Assembly: GCF_030503435.1 (NCBI RefSeq) | Contig: NZ_JAUKPO010000032.1 | Location: 1 to 64,000 of the forward strand | DNA from: Rhodocytophaga aerolata | Lineage (GTDB): Bacteria > Bacteroidota > Bacteroidia > Cytophagales > 172606-1 | Direction: 5' to 3' | DNA length: 64,000 nt | Part shown: positions 19,119-28,109 of the stretch, piece by piece | Numbering within the stretch: the first letter of the stretch is position 1 | Layout of the letters: each line of letters opens with the position of its first letter | Translations under genes and position numbers: made by a program | The notes under the pieces: generated by a model | Databases searched by the model: none | What the model saw: only the letters and a program-made list of their open reading frames with translations | What the model was told of the DNA's origin: nothing

Positions 19119-19828
19119 TGAGTTTTGAGGAAATTTATAACTGGGTAATAAAAAAAGATCTGTAATGAACCATCTATTTGCTTAAAGGTAATAACTATAC
19201 ATAACTTGAAGGCTATAATACCTCTAATTGCCTGTTTCCGTTTTCAGAATTCTCTGTAGACATTTATTAAATCATAGGCTGTACTATAGTTTTGTGATAG
19301 AAGATAAGTGATGATGTTCAGTTTCACCTATCAATGATCATACGTAGAATGAACAAATAGTATATGGAATGGCAGCACTGAAACATACATATATGGATCA
19401 TTTTGTAATATTATTTTTAAACTAAATCTACGATTAAAGATGCCTATAGATTAAGACATGGGAATTTGCCAGCTAGATACCTACTTTGTTTAACTGTATG
19501 GAATGCTAAATTATTCTCATTTAGTGGCTCATAAATCATATTCTACGGAAGCCTGTATGTAAGGAGTAGAGTGATAAATCTAGCTGTATTTCTAATTAAG
19601 AAGCGGGCTTTTATAAATGTGTAAAATGGCAAGCATAACAGGTATAGTTTAGTAAGTTATATACATATAAGTACTCTTTCCCTGCCTTCTACTTTTACGG
19701 GGACGTTCAAAGGTAGCAAACCGAAAACGCCCTTAGTGTCGTATACTACACATACTAATTCATCCTGAACCAAGAAAGCCTTAGCTAGAAAGATAAGTTT
19801 TAGTTATGTTCTCTTTTTATTTTTTCTA
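19119..19828. other. Long divergent intergenic region
   Basis: A 710-bp AT-rich region between divergent regulator and sensor-kinase genes. No ORF over 50 codons with plausible composition was seen. It presumably holds both promoters. Confidence 0.4.
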
Positions 19829-22003
19829 ATGTATTCAAACAATCCTGCTGATAAGGAAAGCTTAGCCAATGACACCAATAACAATTACACAAATATGATA
19901 TTTGGGGGAGGCGGCCATATGGGAGAACTTATGCGGGCTTACAATTGGGAGCAGCATCCCTTAGGGCCTCCAGGGCAGTGGCCTCAGAGTTTGCAGAATC
20001 TCATTCGCTTATTGCTTAACTCCCATTATCCAATGTTTATCTGGTGGTCTAATGAGCTATATATGTTCCATAATGACCCTTATTTGCCGGCTTTAGGAAA
20101 GAAACATCCGGGAGCCTTAGGAGCCAAAGCCTCTCAGATGTGGGCTGAAATATGGTGGCAGATTGGAGATATTGTGGAAAGAATACTATTGGGAGGCGCA
20201 CCTTTTTACGCCCAAGACTTACTCATCTTGCTAGAGCGCAAAGGCTTTATGGAAGAAACCTACTGGACTTTTTCCTATAATCCGGCATTTACAGAGTCGG
20301 GAACGGTAGGCGGTATTTTTTGCGTTTGTCATGAAACTACGCCCTCTGTACTTGCCAAACGGCGATTGAATACGTTAAAAAGTTTAGCTGAGGTAGCTCC
20401 TCTGGCACAAACTGTTGAGCAAGTGAGTGCATTGTCTTGCCAGGCACTTGATCAGAACGAGTGGGATATTCCTTTTGGATTGATTTATTTAATAGAAGAG
20501 GGCAGCAGCAGAGCCAGGCTCACTGGCAAAACCAGAAGTTTGCCCACCGAAGGTGCGCCCCTTATGCTTGACCTGGCAATGTTGCAAGAGCCATTGCCTT
20601 TTGCTATGAAAGAGGTCATGAAAGCGAAAAGCAAACAAGTAATTACCTGCAATCTCGGTCATAGCAGAAATAATCTTCAAGAAAGCGCTTTCCAAATAGC
20701 TATCCTGCCGTTATTCAAAACAGGAAGTGAGCAAGCTATTGGTTTTTTTATAGTAGCTATCAGTAGACAGCTCGAATATAATAGCGATTATGAAAACTTT
20801 CAGGAATTAATAGCCGGACAGCTTGCTACTGCCCTCACGCATGTGTACGATCTTCAGGAAACTGATCGTCAACGTGAGCAACTCCATTCTCTGTTTATGC
20901 AGGCACCAGCCCCTATTGTCATTCTACATGGAGAATTGTTTGTTTTTGAACTCGTAAACCCAGCTTACCAGCAAATCTTTCCCGGACGCGACTTATTAGG
21001 CAAACCCTTACTAGAGGCGCTTCCTGAGGTTTCAGGAACTGTTATTACCGATATTCTTCAGCAGGTGTACCAAACGGGGAAAACCTTTGTTGCCCAGGAA
21101 ATGCCTCTAATGCTGGCCCGCCATCAGGGAACTCCTTTAGAGCAGATCTACTGGACGTTCATTTATCAGGCTCGCCGTGACCGGCAGGGCAACATAGATG
21201 GAGTGCTTGTATTTGCTCATGAAGTCACTGATCAAGTACTGGCTCGCAGGCGGGTAGAGGAGAGCGCCCGGCAAGTGGCTGAAAGCAACCAGAAACTAGC
21301 GTTGGCTAATGAGCAGCTACAAAGAATTAATAATGATCTGGATACCTTTGTTTATACAGCCTCCCATGATCTAAAAGCTCCTATCTTAAATATTGAGGGG
21401 CTACTCAAAGCGCTGGACCGGCAAATAAGCAAAGAGGGCCTGCGGAATGACAGCATCGAGCAGATCTACGGATTACTTCATCATGCGGTGAATCGATTCA
21501 AAGCCACCATCGCAGACTTAACTGAAGTAGCCCGCATCGGCAAGGAAAACTTTGAAGATGTAACCAGTATTGATTTAGCCCTGATTCTAGCAGAGGTACT
21601 CCAAGATTTAGAGCCGCAGCGGGAGGAGGCCAGGGCCCAAATAGCGCTGCATCTGGACTGTCCGTTCGTACTCTTTTCTAGAAAAAACTTAAAGAGTATT
21701 CTCTATAACCTGCTCTCGAATGCCTTCAAGTACCGATCGGTAGACCGGGATTTGCAGGTAAGTATCAGTTGCTGCATACAGGGAGAATACTGTTTGCTCA
21801 CTGTGAAAGATAATGGGCTAGGAATGGATATGCGTCAAGAAGAAAAGATTTTTGCATTATTCCAACGCCTGCATGCGCATGTAGAAGGAACAGGTATAGG
21901 CCTATATATTGTCAAGAAGATTCTCGAGAATGCCGGAGGTAGCATTGAGGTGGAAAGCCAGGTAGGGGTAGGCTCTACTTTTAAAGTTTATTTTAAGCGG
22001 TAA
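19829..22003 (+). CDS. PAS/GAF sensor histidine kinase
   Basis: A 724-aa soluble kinase. A PAS-like module is at ~30-170 (PMFIWWSNELYMFHNDPYLP, the type that often precedes GAF in Cytophagales kinases), GAF ~185-350, and a second PAS ~355-480 with a following coiled coil. HisKA has phosphorylatable His513 (ASHDLKAPILNIEGL). HATPase_c has NLLSNAFKY, DNGLGMD and GTGIGLYIVKKIL. There is no membrane segment and no receiver. The phosphotransfer partner is not encoded next to it. Confidence 0.9.
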   Translation: MYSNNPADKESLANDTNNNYTNMIFGGGGHMGELMRAYNWEQHPLGPPGQWPQSLQNLIRLLLNSHYPMFIWWSNELYMFHNDPYLPALGKKHPGALGAKASQMWAEIWWQIGDIVERILLGGAPFYAQDLLILLERKGFMEETYWTFSYNPAFTESGTVGGIFCVCHETTPSVLAKRRLNTLKSLAEVAPLAQTVEQVSALSCQALDQNEWDIPFGLIYLIEEGSSRARLTGKTRSLPTEGAPLMLDLAMLQEPLPFAMKEVMKAKSKQVITCNLGHSRNNLQESAFQIAILPLFKTGSEQAIGFFIVAISRQLEYNSDYENFQELIAGQLATALTHVYDLQETDRQREQLHSLFMQAPAPIVILHGELFVFELVNPAYQQIFPGRDLLGKPLLEALPEVSGTVITDILQQVYQTGKTFVAQEMPLMLARHQGTPLEQIYWTFIYQARRDRQGNIDGVLVFAHEVTDQVLARRRVEESARQVAESNQKLALANEQLQRINNDLDTFVYTASHDLKAPILNIEGLLKALDRQISKEGLRNDSIEQIYGLLHHAVNRFKATIADLTEVARIGKENFEDVTSIDLALILAEVLQDLEPQREEARAQIALHLDCPFVLFSRKNLKSILYNLLSNAFKYRSVDRDLQVSISCCIQGEYCLLTVKDNGLGMDMRQEEKIFALFQRLHAHVEGTGIGLYIVKKILENAGGSIEVESQVGVGSTFKVYFKR

Positions 22004-22331
22004 AGAGAGTATAACCTGTACTAATCATAACGTAAACGCCCCTTTTCGTATGATTTCTTTTTATGAGCAGGCCGCTCTATGAGTAAAACTTATTATAATT
22101 CTATTCAGGATACGTTAAAACACGTAAGATAGGGGAGGGTAAAAAGCAAAGAAGTTGCAAATAGAAAGCAAAGGCTGTACTTGAACAGTCGCTTCTATGA
22201 GCTTATTTGAATTCTAAAAATTCCTCTGTTCCTCTGCTAAAATAAATATAGTTACGTAACTGAACTTACTCATACCAATGGTAGTTGTCCTGATATACAT
22301 ATCAAGATGTATACATAACAAAACAAGATCA

Positions 22332-22523
22332 ATGCAACAAGGAACAGTAAAATTTTTCAATCAAACCAAAGGATTCGGTTTTATTCAAACAGAGGGATCT
22401 AATCAAGACATTTTTGTACACGCGACCGGCTTAGTGGATGAAATCAGAGAAAATGACAAAGTCACTTTTGAGGTAGAAGAAGGCAGAAAAGGCCCTAACG
22501 CTGTAAACGTGGAATTAGCTTAA
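22332..22523 (+). CDS. cspA: Cold-shock protein, CspA family
   Basis: 63 aa from ATG 22332 (MQQGTVKFFNQTKGFGFIQT), the conserved Csp start; the longer upstream reading adds an unrelated leader. RNP1 (KGFGFIQ) and RNP2 (DIFVHATGL) nucleic-acid-binding motifs are complete. A single-stranded RNA chaperone that melts secondary structure at low temperature. A terminator follows at 22570. The long, AT-rich 5' region (~300 bp after the upstream kinase) could hold a cold-responsive leader, which I cannot confirm. Confidence 0.93.
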   Translation: MQQGTVKFFNQTKGFGFIQTEGSNQDIFVHATGLVDEIRENDKVTFEVEEGRKGPNAVNVELA

Positions 22524-22569
22524 TCTAATCAATACATTATCTTTTAAGCTATAGACATATGTTTGCCAA

Positions 22570-22593
22570 GCCCCTTTATAAGGGGCATTTTTA
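22570..22593 (+). terminator. Rho-independent terminator of the cold-shock gene
   Basis: GCCCCTT (22570-22576), loop TAT, AAGGGGC (22580-22586), then a T-rich tract. It lies 47 bp after the cspA stop. Confidence 0.8.
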
Positions 22594-23063
22594 TTGCTAT
22601 AAATACCTGCAAAATAAAAAACCTCTTCATCAATTTCCTCAGTAACCCTTCTGAATCTACTTACATAGCATCCTTATTAACCATCGGTAGCTATAGTTTT
22701 AGCTGTAGTGTCATTATTGGTTGTGTCTGGATGAACACTAGGATGAGGAGGGCTAATGTTGAGCAAACCTATGGCTATAAAGTATAAGCAAAGAAAGAGG
22801 CATAAATAAATAAAGAAGCCTTCCGAAAAGATATTTCACGATCCAGGGTAGCTAGCTCAAAGGCAAAGTTCCCTGGTGATGGTTGGTATTCAATCACATA
22901 ATCACATGAAATAAATCGTATGACCGATTTTGCCTTAGCTAAAGCACCAGCCAATGGCATACTATCCGCTATTGCTGTATCATTACTATAGGTGGATGGT
23001 CATTTACCAAAGAAATACGTATACCTCTTCTATAAATTCATTTATAAACAAACATAGCAGTCC
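22594..23063. other. Intergenic region without a recognised gene
   Basis: 470 bp. Short readings on both strands (plus 22563-22787, minus 22775-22960) show no family features. Confidence 0.4.
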
Positions 23064-23522
23064 ATGGACAAACTAGGCCTAAAAAAACGTATTTTGGAAG
23101 AAAGCAGGAACAATCAACAACTTTTGCGAGATGATTTAAGAGGATCTGGTCAGGAAAGGGTAGAAAGTGTCAATCAAAATGATGACGATGACTTCACTGA
23201 CCACTTTGAATCCACCCGCGAAGAAGTAATGGAAGAAGTTAATCTGGTAGCTCCTCAAGCCGATGCTGCTCAGGCGCAGCTTCAACTATTGGACAGAATG
23301 GAGGTAGAAGCCTTACATGAGCAGGTAAAGGTTGGATCAGTTGTGTTAACCGATCAACAGAACTTTTTTGTATCTACCAGCCTACCTGTTTTTGAAGTGG
23401 AGGGAAAGCAATACCTGGGTGTTTCTACAGATTCTCCGATTTACCATGCCATGAAGGACAAAAAGAAAGGGGATTCTTTTACGTTAAACGATGTTCAGTA
23501 TCATATTAAAGAGGTTTTTTAG
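23064..23522 (+). CDS. GreA/GreB C-terminal-like protein
   Basis: A 152-aa protein with a charged helical N-terminus (~1-75: KKRILEESRNNQQLLRDDL, DDDDFTDHFESTREEVMEEV) and a C-terminal beta domain (~90-152: VKVGSVVLTDQQNFFVSTSL, GVSTDSPIYHAMKDKKKGDS) that matches the FKBP-like C-domain of Gre factors. The coiled-coil tip acids of true GreA are not placed canonically, so a Gre-like RNA-polymerase secondary-channel binder is an inference. Relatives are often wrongly labelled 3-oxoacyl-ACP synthase; nothing of that enzyme is present here. Confidence 0.65.
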   Translation: MDKLGLKKRILEESRNNQQLLRDDLRGSGQERVESVNQNDDDDFTDHFESTREEVMEEVNLVAPQADAAQAQLQLLDRMEVEALHEQVKVGSVVLTDQQNFFVSTSLPVFEVEGKQYLGVSTDSPIYHAMKDKKKGDSFTLNDVQYHIKEVF

Positions 23523-23860
23523 CCAACGGGAAAGAATACAAAGGCTACGGCTTTATTGATCCAATTTTATAAATATCCAGAAAATAACTTTTTTACTCCA
23601 TTTGCTTTTCCTGTAGATACTTTTGGTTGGGCAAGCGGAAAATGTATGTAGTCAGATGAAAGTGGACAAGTGAGGCAAAAGCTAGTAGGGGAGTGAGACT
23701 AACTTTCAAGGGGCATTGCTTAAGCAAAAAAAAGCTTCTTTAGTCCGGCTAAGCCATTGATTTTCCTGGCGAAAAGAGGTAAAAAGGGTGTTTTGGAAAT
23801 TATTTTTTCAAGTCTATTTCAGACCCATGGCATATAACTGCTTGACTGACAGTAGATGGG
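23523..23860. other. Intergenic region, no gene seen
   Basis: 338 bp between the Gre-like gene and the tRNA-like remnant. No ORF is visible. Confidence 0.35.
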
Positions 23861-23911
23861 TGCAATACTTGTAATCAGTAGGTCATTGGTTCGATTCCAA
23901 CTTAGGGCTCA
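23861..23911 (+). pseudogene. tRNA 3'-half remnant (Thr-TGT-like)
   Basis: ACTTGTAAT resembles an anticodon loop with TGT. It is followed by GTAGGTC, then a T arm (ATTGG TTCGATT CCAAC) and TTAGGGCTCA as a 3' acceptor strand. The anticodon stem is mispaired and no matching 5' acceptor or D arm is found in the expected place, so it cannot be a functional tRNA. It could be a decayed tRNA or an attachment-site scar of an integrated element. Confidence 0.5.
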
Positions 23912-23916
23912 GTAAA

Positions 23917-23950
23917 AACCGCTAAATTTTGCAAATTTGGCGGTTTTTTT
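23917..23950 (+). terminator. Strong rho-independent terminator after the tRNA remnant
   Basis: AACCGCTAAATTT and AAATTTGGCGGTT form a 13-bp stem with one G-T pair and a TGC loop, followed by seven T in a row. Confidence 0.8.
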
Positions 23951-24118
23951 GTTCTTAAGAATCGATTTGGAGAAAAGATAAAAACGAACACTGGACTTAG
24001 TAAGCGGCGGTATTTCATTACCGGATTCAGAATCTGAAATGTGGGAATATGTGCGCAATCCTCTTAGTTTTCTGATGATAAGCTATTACTTCTTAATAGA
24101 ATACGTGAATCATTAGAC

Positions 24119-25270
24119 TTGCCAAAAAGCAAGGCAGTAGCAGATGGCAAGCAATCAGCACAATTGCGCCCTGCTGATAGACAACAGATAATAAATTATA
24201 ATACTGAGTTTTTTACGCAACACAATCCATTTATCCGCCATATTATTCGCCGTACACGGGACTTCTTAGAAAATACCATCGACCCTTCTAAGCAAGAAAC
24301 ATACCTAAAAAAGGTAGAGGTACAGCTCTTAGGAGAAGGTGAAAAGGGAGCAAACCTGCTTCCAGGCTATTTGATGGATTCCTACCAAACAGCAGAGGAA
24401 TTCAGCGAATGTTTAGCCCAGCGAATAAAGTCGGCTGGATTTATGAGAATGTTGTTGCTTAAACGTATGGGTAGCTCTATAGAGGCAGGTACGGACAGCA
24501 ACAAAGTTACTAGGAGAAGGTGCAATTGATTTCTCTGAAGAAGAAGCGATAGAAGATATAGATATCAATAGAGAACAAAGCAAAAAAATAGCGACTCCTT
24601 CTTTTTTAACTAGTTCCCTTACAGAGCAAGAGTGCGAGTTGCTGACAAAGCTTATACAGCAATTACAGCGATATGAGGATAAAGATTCAAAATATTTCAA
24701 ATTACATGAACTTCTAACTGGGGGCTTTCCCAAAGACCGTACCCCCTGGTTTAAATATGGTTATATCATTTTCAGCCAATATTTTGACACTATATGGGAC
24801 ATGGCAGAGCTTCTATCAAAAGGGTTGCCCATTCATGAAATTGGCATTTATGCAGGTGGTGGGAAAGCCGGAATTTTGCTTAATGGTATTTTTACAATCC
24901 GCACTAAAGAGGAGATTAAGCGCTTAGTACAAGTTGGAAGGTTGAAAGTACTTTTTAGTACCGATGCAGCAAGCGTAGGGCTAAATCTGCAACGCTTGCG
25001 TACACTAATCAATATAGACTTACCTTGGAACCCAACACGTTTGGAGCAGCGCAAAGGCCGTATACAAGGAATTGGTCAGGTGCATGATGTAGTATATATT
25101 TACAACATGCGCTATAAATATTCAGTTGAAGACCAAGTCCATGACCTTATATCAAGCAGGTTAGAGCAAATACATCAACTTTTTGGACAGATTCCTGATG
25201 TCTTGGAAGATGCATGTGTCGGCTTCCCCAAATTAAAACTGCATGAAAGTATAAATACTATTGTTGTCAA
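24119..25270 (+). pseudogene. SNF2/DEAD-type helicase, C-terminal remnant
   Basis: Two overlapping frames (24119-24529, then the frame of 24639-25331) together read as the C-terminal half of a large SNF2-like helicase. The features are LLKRMGSSIEAG, then after a frameshift near 24500 the helicase-C block FSTDAASVGLNLQ, LPWNPTRLEQRKGRIQ and VYIYNMRYKYSVEDQVHDL, ending GQIPDVLEDA. Motif VI normally reads QRxGRxxRxGQ, but here the second Arg is Gly (IQGIGQ). The ATP-binding half is absent. Such helicases occur in anti-phage systems of the DISARM/phospholipase-D-helicase type, but no partner genes remain. Confidence 0.75.
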
Positions 25271-25317
25271 AGCTGTGAATTGTGGGAAAGTTGCAAACTT
25301 TTCCACAATTCACAGCT
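25271..25317. repeat. Long palindrome A (21-bp arms)
   Basis: Arms 25271-25291 and 25297-25317 pair along their whole length with a single G-T mismatch (G25286). The element begins AGCTGTG, contains TTGTGGG/TCCACAA and ends CACAGCT followed by CT. It sits exactly between the helicase remnant and the truncated 3' end of the ISL3 transposase. Its layout matches palindrome B at 39215-39265, including the position of the G-T pair. Confidence 0.85.
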
Positions 25318-25449
25318 CTAGGGCCATTTGAGTGGATCTCCCAAGTTTTGTAACAAGTGCCATCTATCAGCAACCTGTGTAGCCGTAGGAGCTCCTTTTC
25401 TGGCTGCCTCGGCAAAGGTGGTATCGCGATCTCTGGAAATAATCTCTAT

Positions 25450-25468
25450 TGAATCAGTCCTGATTCAT
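25450..25468. repeat. 19-bp mini-hairpin inserted in ISL3 transposase
   Basis: The plus strand reads TGAATCAGTCCTGATTCAT: 6-bp arms TGAATC/GATTCA and a short loop. Excision joins CCA to ATA in the transposase frame (HP-IEII). The arms are identical to those of the hairpin at 39858-39876 in an unrelated transposase. Confidence 0.8.
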
Positions 25469-25494
25469 TGGATGTTCTTTTAGCCATTGCTCGT

Positions 25495-25521
25495 GGACCG
25501 ATGACACGAAGTGTCAGGTCC
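25495..25521. repeat. 27-bp mini-hairpin (GGACC...GGTCC) inserted in ISL3 transposase
   Basis: Outer stem GGACC/GGTCC, inner stem TGACAC/GTGTCA, loop GAA, and a 2-nt bulge (GA) on one side. The insert brings a stop codon into the transposase frame; excision restores ETK-YEQWL. Its architecture matches the 29-bp elements at 39513 and 39649. Confidence 0.8.
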
Positions 25522-26130
25522 ACTTGGTTTCTAATTTATCATCTGGTAGTAAATCGATCGGTTTTCTTGTGTCTAAATCTACAAGGATAGTAGCATACGT
25601 TTGTCCTTTGCGTATTGCCCACTCATCTATCCCTAAGATTTTTGGGATAGCTGTATCTGCTATTGCTACTTTCTTCAACAGGTTCAACAGCGTATCTGCA
25701 CTCACTAAATGGATATTAAGCAATTCTAGCAGAAATGCAGCTTTTTCTCCACCTAATTGTAAGGCTAAGTTTTGTAGATAATGTTCCAGGCGGGTGCTTC
25801 TTCGGGCGTAAGCGGTAATAGCTGGATGCAGTCGCTCACAAAACACTTTTCTTTGGCAATCTTTAGCTTCACAGTAAAATCGCCTGACGTTCAACTCCAT
25901 TATCACTCTTTTGTCTGCCCAAGGCAAGCCGGCCACTTTTCTGCTATAACGGCTATGAATTCTTTGGCTAATGGTATGGCAAAGTGGACAATGCACCACC
26001 GGATGGCCGCTTGTCAAAACTAAGGTAAGCTGCTTTTCTCCGTAGGTTATTCCATTTAATAGTAAACCTGGTATAACAGGCAACAAACAATCAACATTCA
26101 ATTAAGTCTCCTCTTTGTCTATACAACAAT

Positions 26131-26568
26131 TTGTTGATAGTATTTACTCCAGCACCTAAATCATCAAAAGTTCGGGAGAGCCACTATCACCAGAATACGC
26201 ACAATATAATGACACACCATCTGAGCTTGCACCTGAATAAGAATGCCATAGAGGACCTTGTTATGCTCAAGGCTATAAAAAGGATAAGAGCCATGCGGGG
26301 CCAAGTTGATATTATAAGTTTGGTTACTGAATGCTCATCGTCCCAAAAACAGTTTGAGCGTAGATTTAAAAATTTCTGCAGTTTCAACCCAAAATTGTAT
26401 GCAAGAATTATCCGATTTGAAAGTGCTTTGTTCCCCGGTTGAAAATTCGATAGCTACACAGATATGGCTCTTGAGCTTGGCTATTACGATCAAGCCCATT
26501 TTATCAACGAATTCAAACAATTTTCCGGGTTCACTCCCCGTAACTACACTTCGGTTACTTCTTATTGA
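26131..26568 (+). pseudogene. AraC-family regulator, truncated and frameshifted
   Basis: The first frame ends at 26442 and covers the first HTH unit (DIISLVTECSSSQKQFERRF, FNPKLYARIIRFESAL). After a frameshift near 26437 the second unit continues as SYTDMALELGYYDQAHFINE and FKQFSGFTPRNY, with the stop at 26566-26568. The N-terminal ligand-binding half is missing, probably lost with arrival of the ISL3 element 30 bp upstream. Confidence 0.72.
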
Positions 26569-26634
26569 TCATGTCTATTTTTCCCAATTTTAGCAGAATT
26601 GGAAGGGCTACTTTTGTCTTTTATTCACTTCTAA

Positions 26635-27262
26635 ATGGAAACAGACAAAAATACTTTCGATCGTCACGAAAAAGTTATTACCATTGTGGGATGTGCTAAT
26701 ATCAGAGCGCAGGTTGAATTTTATAAAGCGCTGGGATTTGAAGTAGTAGGCATATATACTTCCTCCAATCCATATGCCTGTCTAAGATGGAAAAATATTG
26801 AACTGCATTTCTATGGCAGCCGAAAGGTGGTTGCATCGGAAAATGCAACTTGTTATCTGCCGGTAAGAGACTTGGACCAGGTCAACCACAGGTTCGAGAA
26901 TGGATTAAAGAGCTACTATGGGAAAATTCCAAGAAATGGATTTCCAAAGGTCACTAAGGTTTAAAGTCTGGTGGATGACCGCCGTTTCACGCCAACCGAT
27001 CCGGGAGGAAATCCCCTTTTTATTGGCAGCAAATCTACAGAGGAGGACAGGTTTATTCGTAGACTCGGTAAGGGAGAATATGCAAAGATTTTTGCAGTAT
27101 TATATGAAGGTTTGTATTCAAGAGAGGACCCTTTTTTGCTGAAAGCATGCTTCCAAGATATGCAGCTATCGGCAGTATCTTGCAGGGTTGGATAAGACCA
27201 AATATTTGTTGATACTGGCAGATATTCAGAAGCAGCTACACGAAAAAATTGAGGACGCCTAA
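26635..27262 (+). pseudogene. VOC-family (glyoxalase/bleomycin-resistance-like) protein, nonsense and frameshift
   Basis: The frame runs from ATG 26635 (HEKVITIVGCANIRAQVEFYKA, beta-alpha-beta VOC start) to TAA at 26962-26964, and continues in the same frame as SLVDDRRFTPTDPGGNPLFIG, the typical end of a VOC domain. A later frameshift near 27150 leads to a C-terminal tail (KTKYLLILADIQKQLHEKIEDA) ending at 27262. At least two lesions, so probably inactive. Confidence 0.75.
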
Positions 27263-27375
27263 TTAATTCAACAGATATATAAATGTTAATGATAGCGAAA
27301 ACAGTAAGGACTGGGAAAAAATCAGGAGAAAGCACATGGAGCTATTAAAGTAAGAAGAGTGAGCATGGTTACTCG

Positions 27376-27403
27376 AAAGGGTTGTTAAATTTACTCCCCC
27401 TTT
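27376..27403. repeat. Degenerate GGGGGAGTT-family hairpin (copy 1)
   Basis: AAAGGG...CCCTTT with an AT-rich centre, related to the hairpins at 29427, 33746, 35228 and 38937. It may act as a terminator. Confidence 0.35.
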
Positions 27404-27653
27404 GGAGTGACTCCATCAATACAACTGCTGAATGAGCGAATATAATCAACAGGTATAGTGCATTTATAAGAAGAGAATATAAATTAGTTGTACTTTTTTT
27501 TGAGTCTTAGTTGTAGACCCCATCACTACTGCAAACATCAGTATTTGGCTGGACATACTGAAGCGGAAAGGTGGAAGCTTATCAGGTTGTTAAGCATGCG
27601 TTCTCTTTGTGCTTATAAGAATACGTCTATCAAGACGTATTTACTTGACATTT

Positions 27654-27700
27654 AGTAAAGTTTATAGGTCTAAATGTAATTTAGACCTATAAACTTTACT
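27654..27700. repeat. Perfect 22-bp palindrome upstream of the membrane/HTH gene pair
   Basis: Arms 27654-27675 and 27679-27700 are perfectly complementary with a 3-nt loop (GTA). It is nested in a second inverted repeat (GACATTTAGTAAAG at 27647-27660 against its complement at 27712-27725) and follows a 9-bp hairpin (AATACGTCT/AGACGTATT, 27620-27641). It lies 43 bp before the likely start of the next gene. It could be an operator for the HTH protein, an mRNA leader structure or a mobile palindrome. Confidence 0.7.
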
Positions 27701-27743
27701 TAGTATGAATACTTTACTAAATGTCTTCTCCTACTCCTATAGA

Positions 27744-28103
27744 ATGAATATTATAGGCATCGGCTGTATCCTATGGGGCTTTTATTCCTTCTTTTCCAAG
27801 TATTGGTGCTATCAATTGCTGGACATTCAGCTGATTTCCGGTCTTTGTTGCTGGGGCCTGATCTTTATCTTTTTCTCCAAAGAAAAAACCGATGACGAAC
27901 GCATTCATCAGCTCAAATTTCAAGCCCTGACCTGGGCGGTGCCAGTGGGCTTTTTCATCACCCATTTGATTAACTATTTCCTCATAAGTCCACAGGAGCC
28001 TGATTCGGGCAAACTCATTCAATCCCTTTCAGCTTATGAATCCCTTGGCATTATCTTGCTGCTGGCTTTAGCTCTATTCTATTATCTAAAGCAGCGAGAT
28101 TAG
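27744..28103 (+). CDS. Small multi-pass membrane protein, partner of an XRE regulator
   Basis: From ATG 27744 (MNIIGIGCILWGFYSFF) 119 aa; an in-frame start at 27705 would lie within the hairpin region. Four hydrophobic segments are visible (~4-21, 26-45, 61-80, 98-113). A short membrane protein followed after 6 bp by a small HTH protein is a recurring pair in Bacillota and Bacteroidota, in which the HTH represses its own operon. Precise role unknown. Confidence 0.7.
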   Translation: MNIIGIGCILWGFYSFFSKYWCYQLLDIQLISGLCCWGLIFIFFSKEKTDDERIHQLKFQALTWAVPVGFFITHLINYFLISPQEPDSGKLIQSLSAYESLGIILLLALALFYYLKQRD

Positions 28104-28109
28104 CGAGGA

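Larger units (their letters stand above)
25318..26101 (-). pseudogene. ISL3-family transposase, interrupted by two mini-hairpins and truncated
   Basis: The frame from 26101 gives an ISL3 zinc-finger/HTH N-terminal part (CPLCHTISQRIHSRYSRKV, FYCEAKDCQRKVFCERLHP) and the start of the DDE domain (ILGIDEWAIRKGQTYATILVDLDTRKPIDLLPDDKLETK), then stops at a hairpin insertion. Removing 25495-25521 (27 bp) and 25450-25468 (19 bp) gives DDKLETK-YEQWLKEHP-IEIISRDRDTTFAEAARKG and ADRWHLLQNLGD, exactly the native family course. The reading ends in TAG at the edge of palindrome A, so the C-terminal half is missing. No terminal inverted repeats were found. Confidence 0.88.

Noticed and set aside
22563-22960. 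Short ORFs on both strands after the cold-shock gene
   Set aside because: One starts at the terminator hairpin and the other has no recognisable feature.
24119-26101. A complete phage-defence island around the SNF2 helicase
   Set aside because: Only the broken C-terminal part of one helicase is present; no methylase, nuclease or other partner genes can be read.
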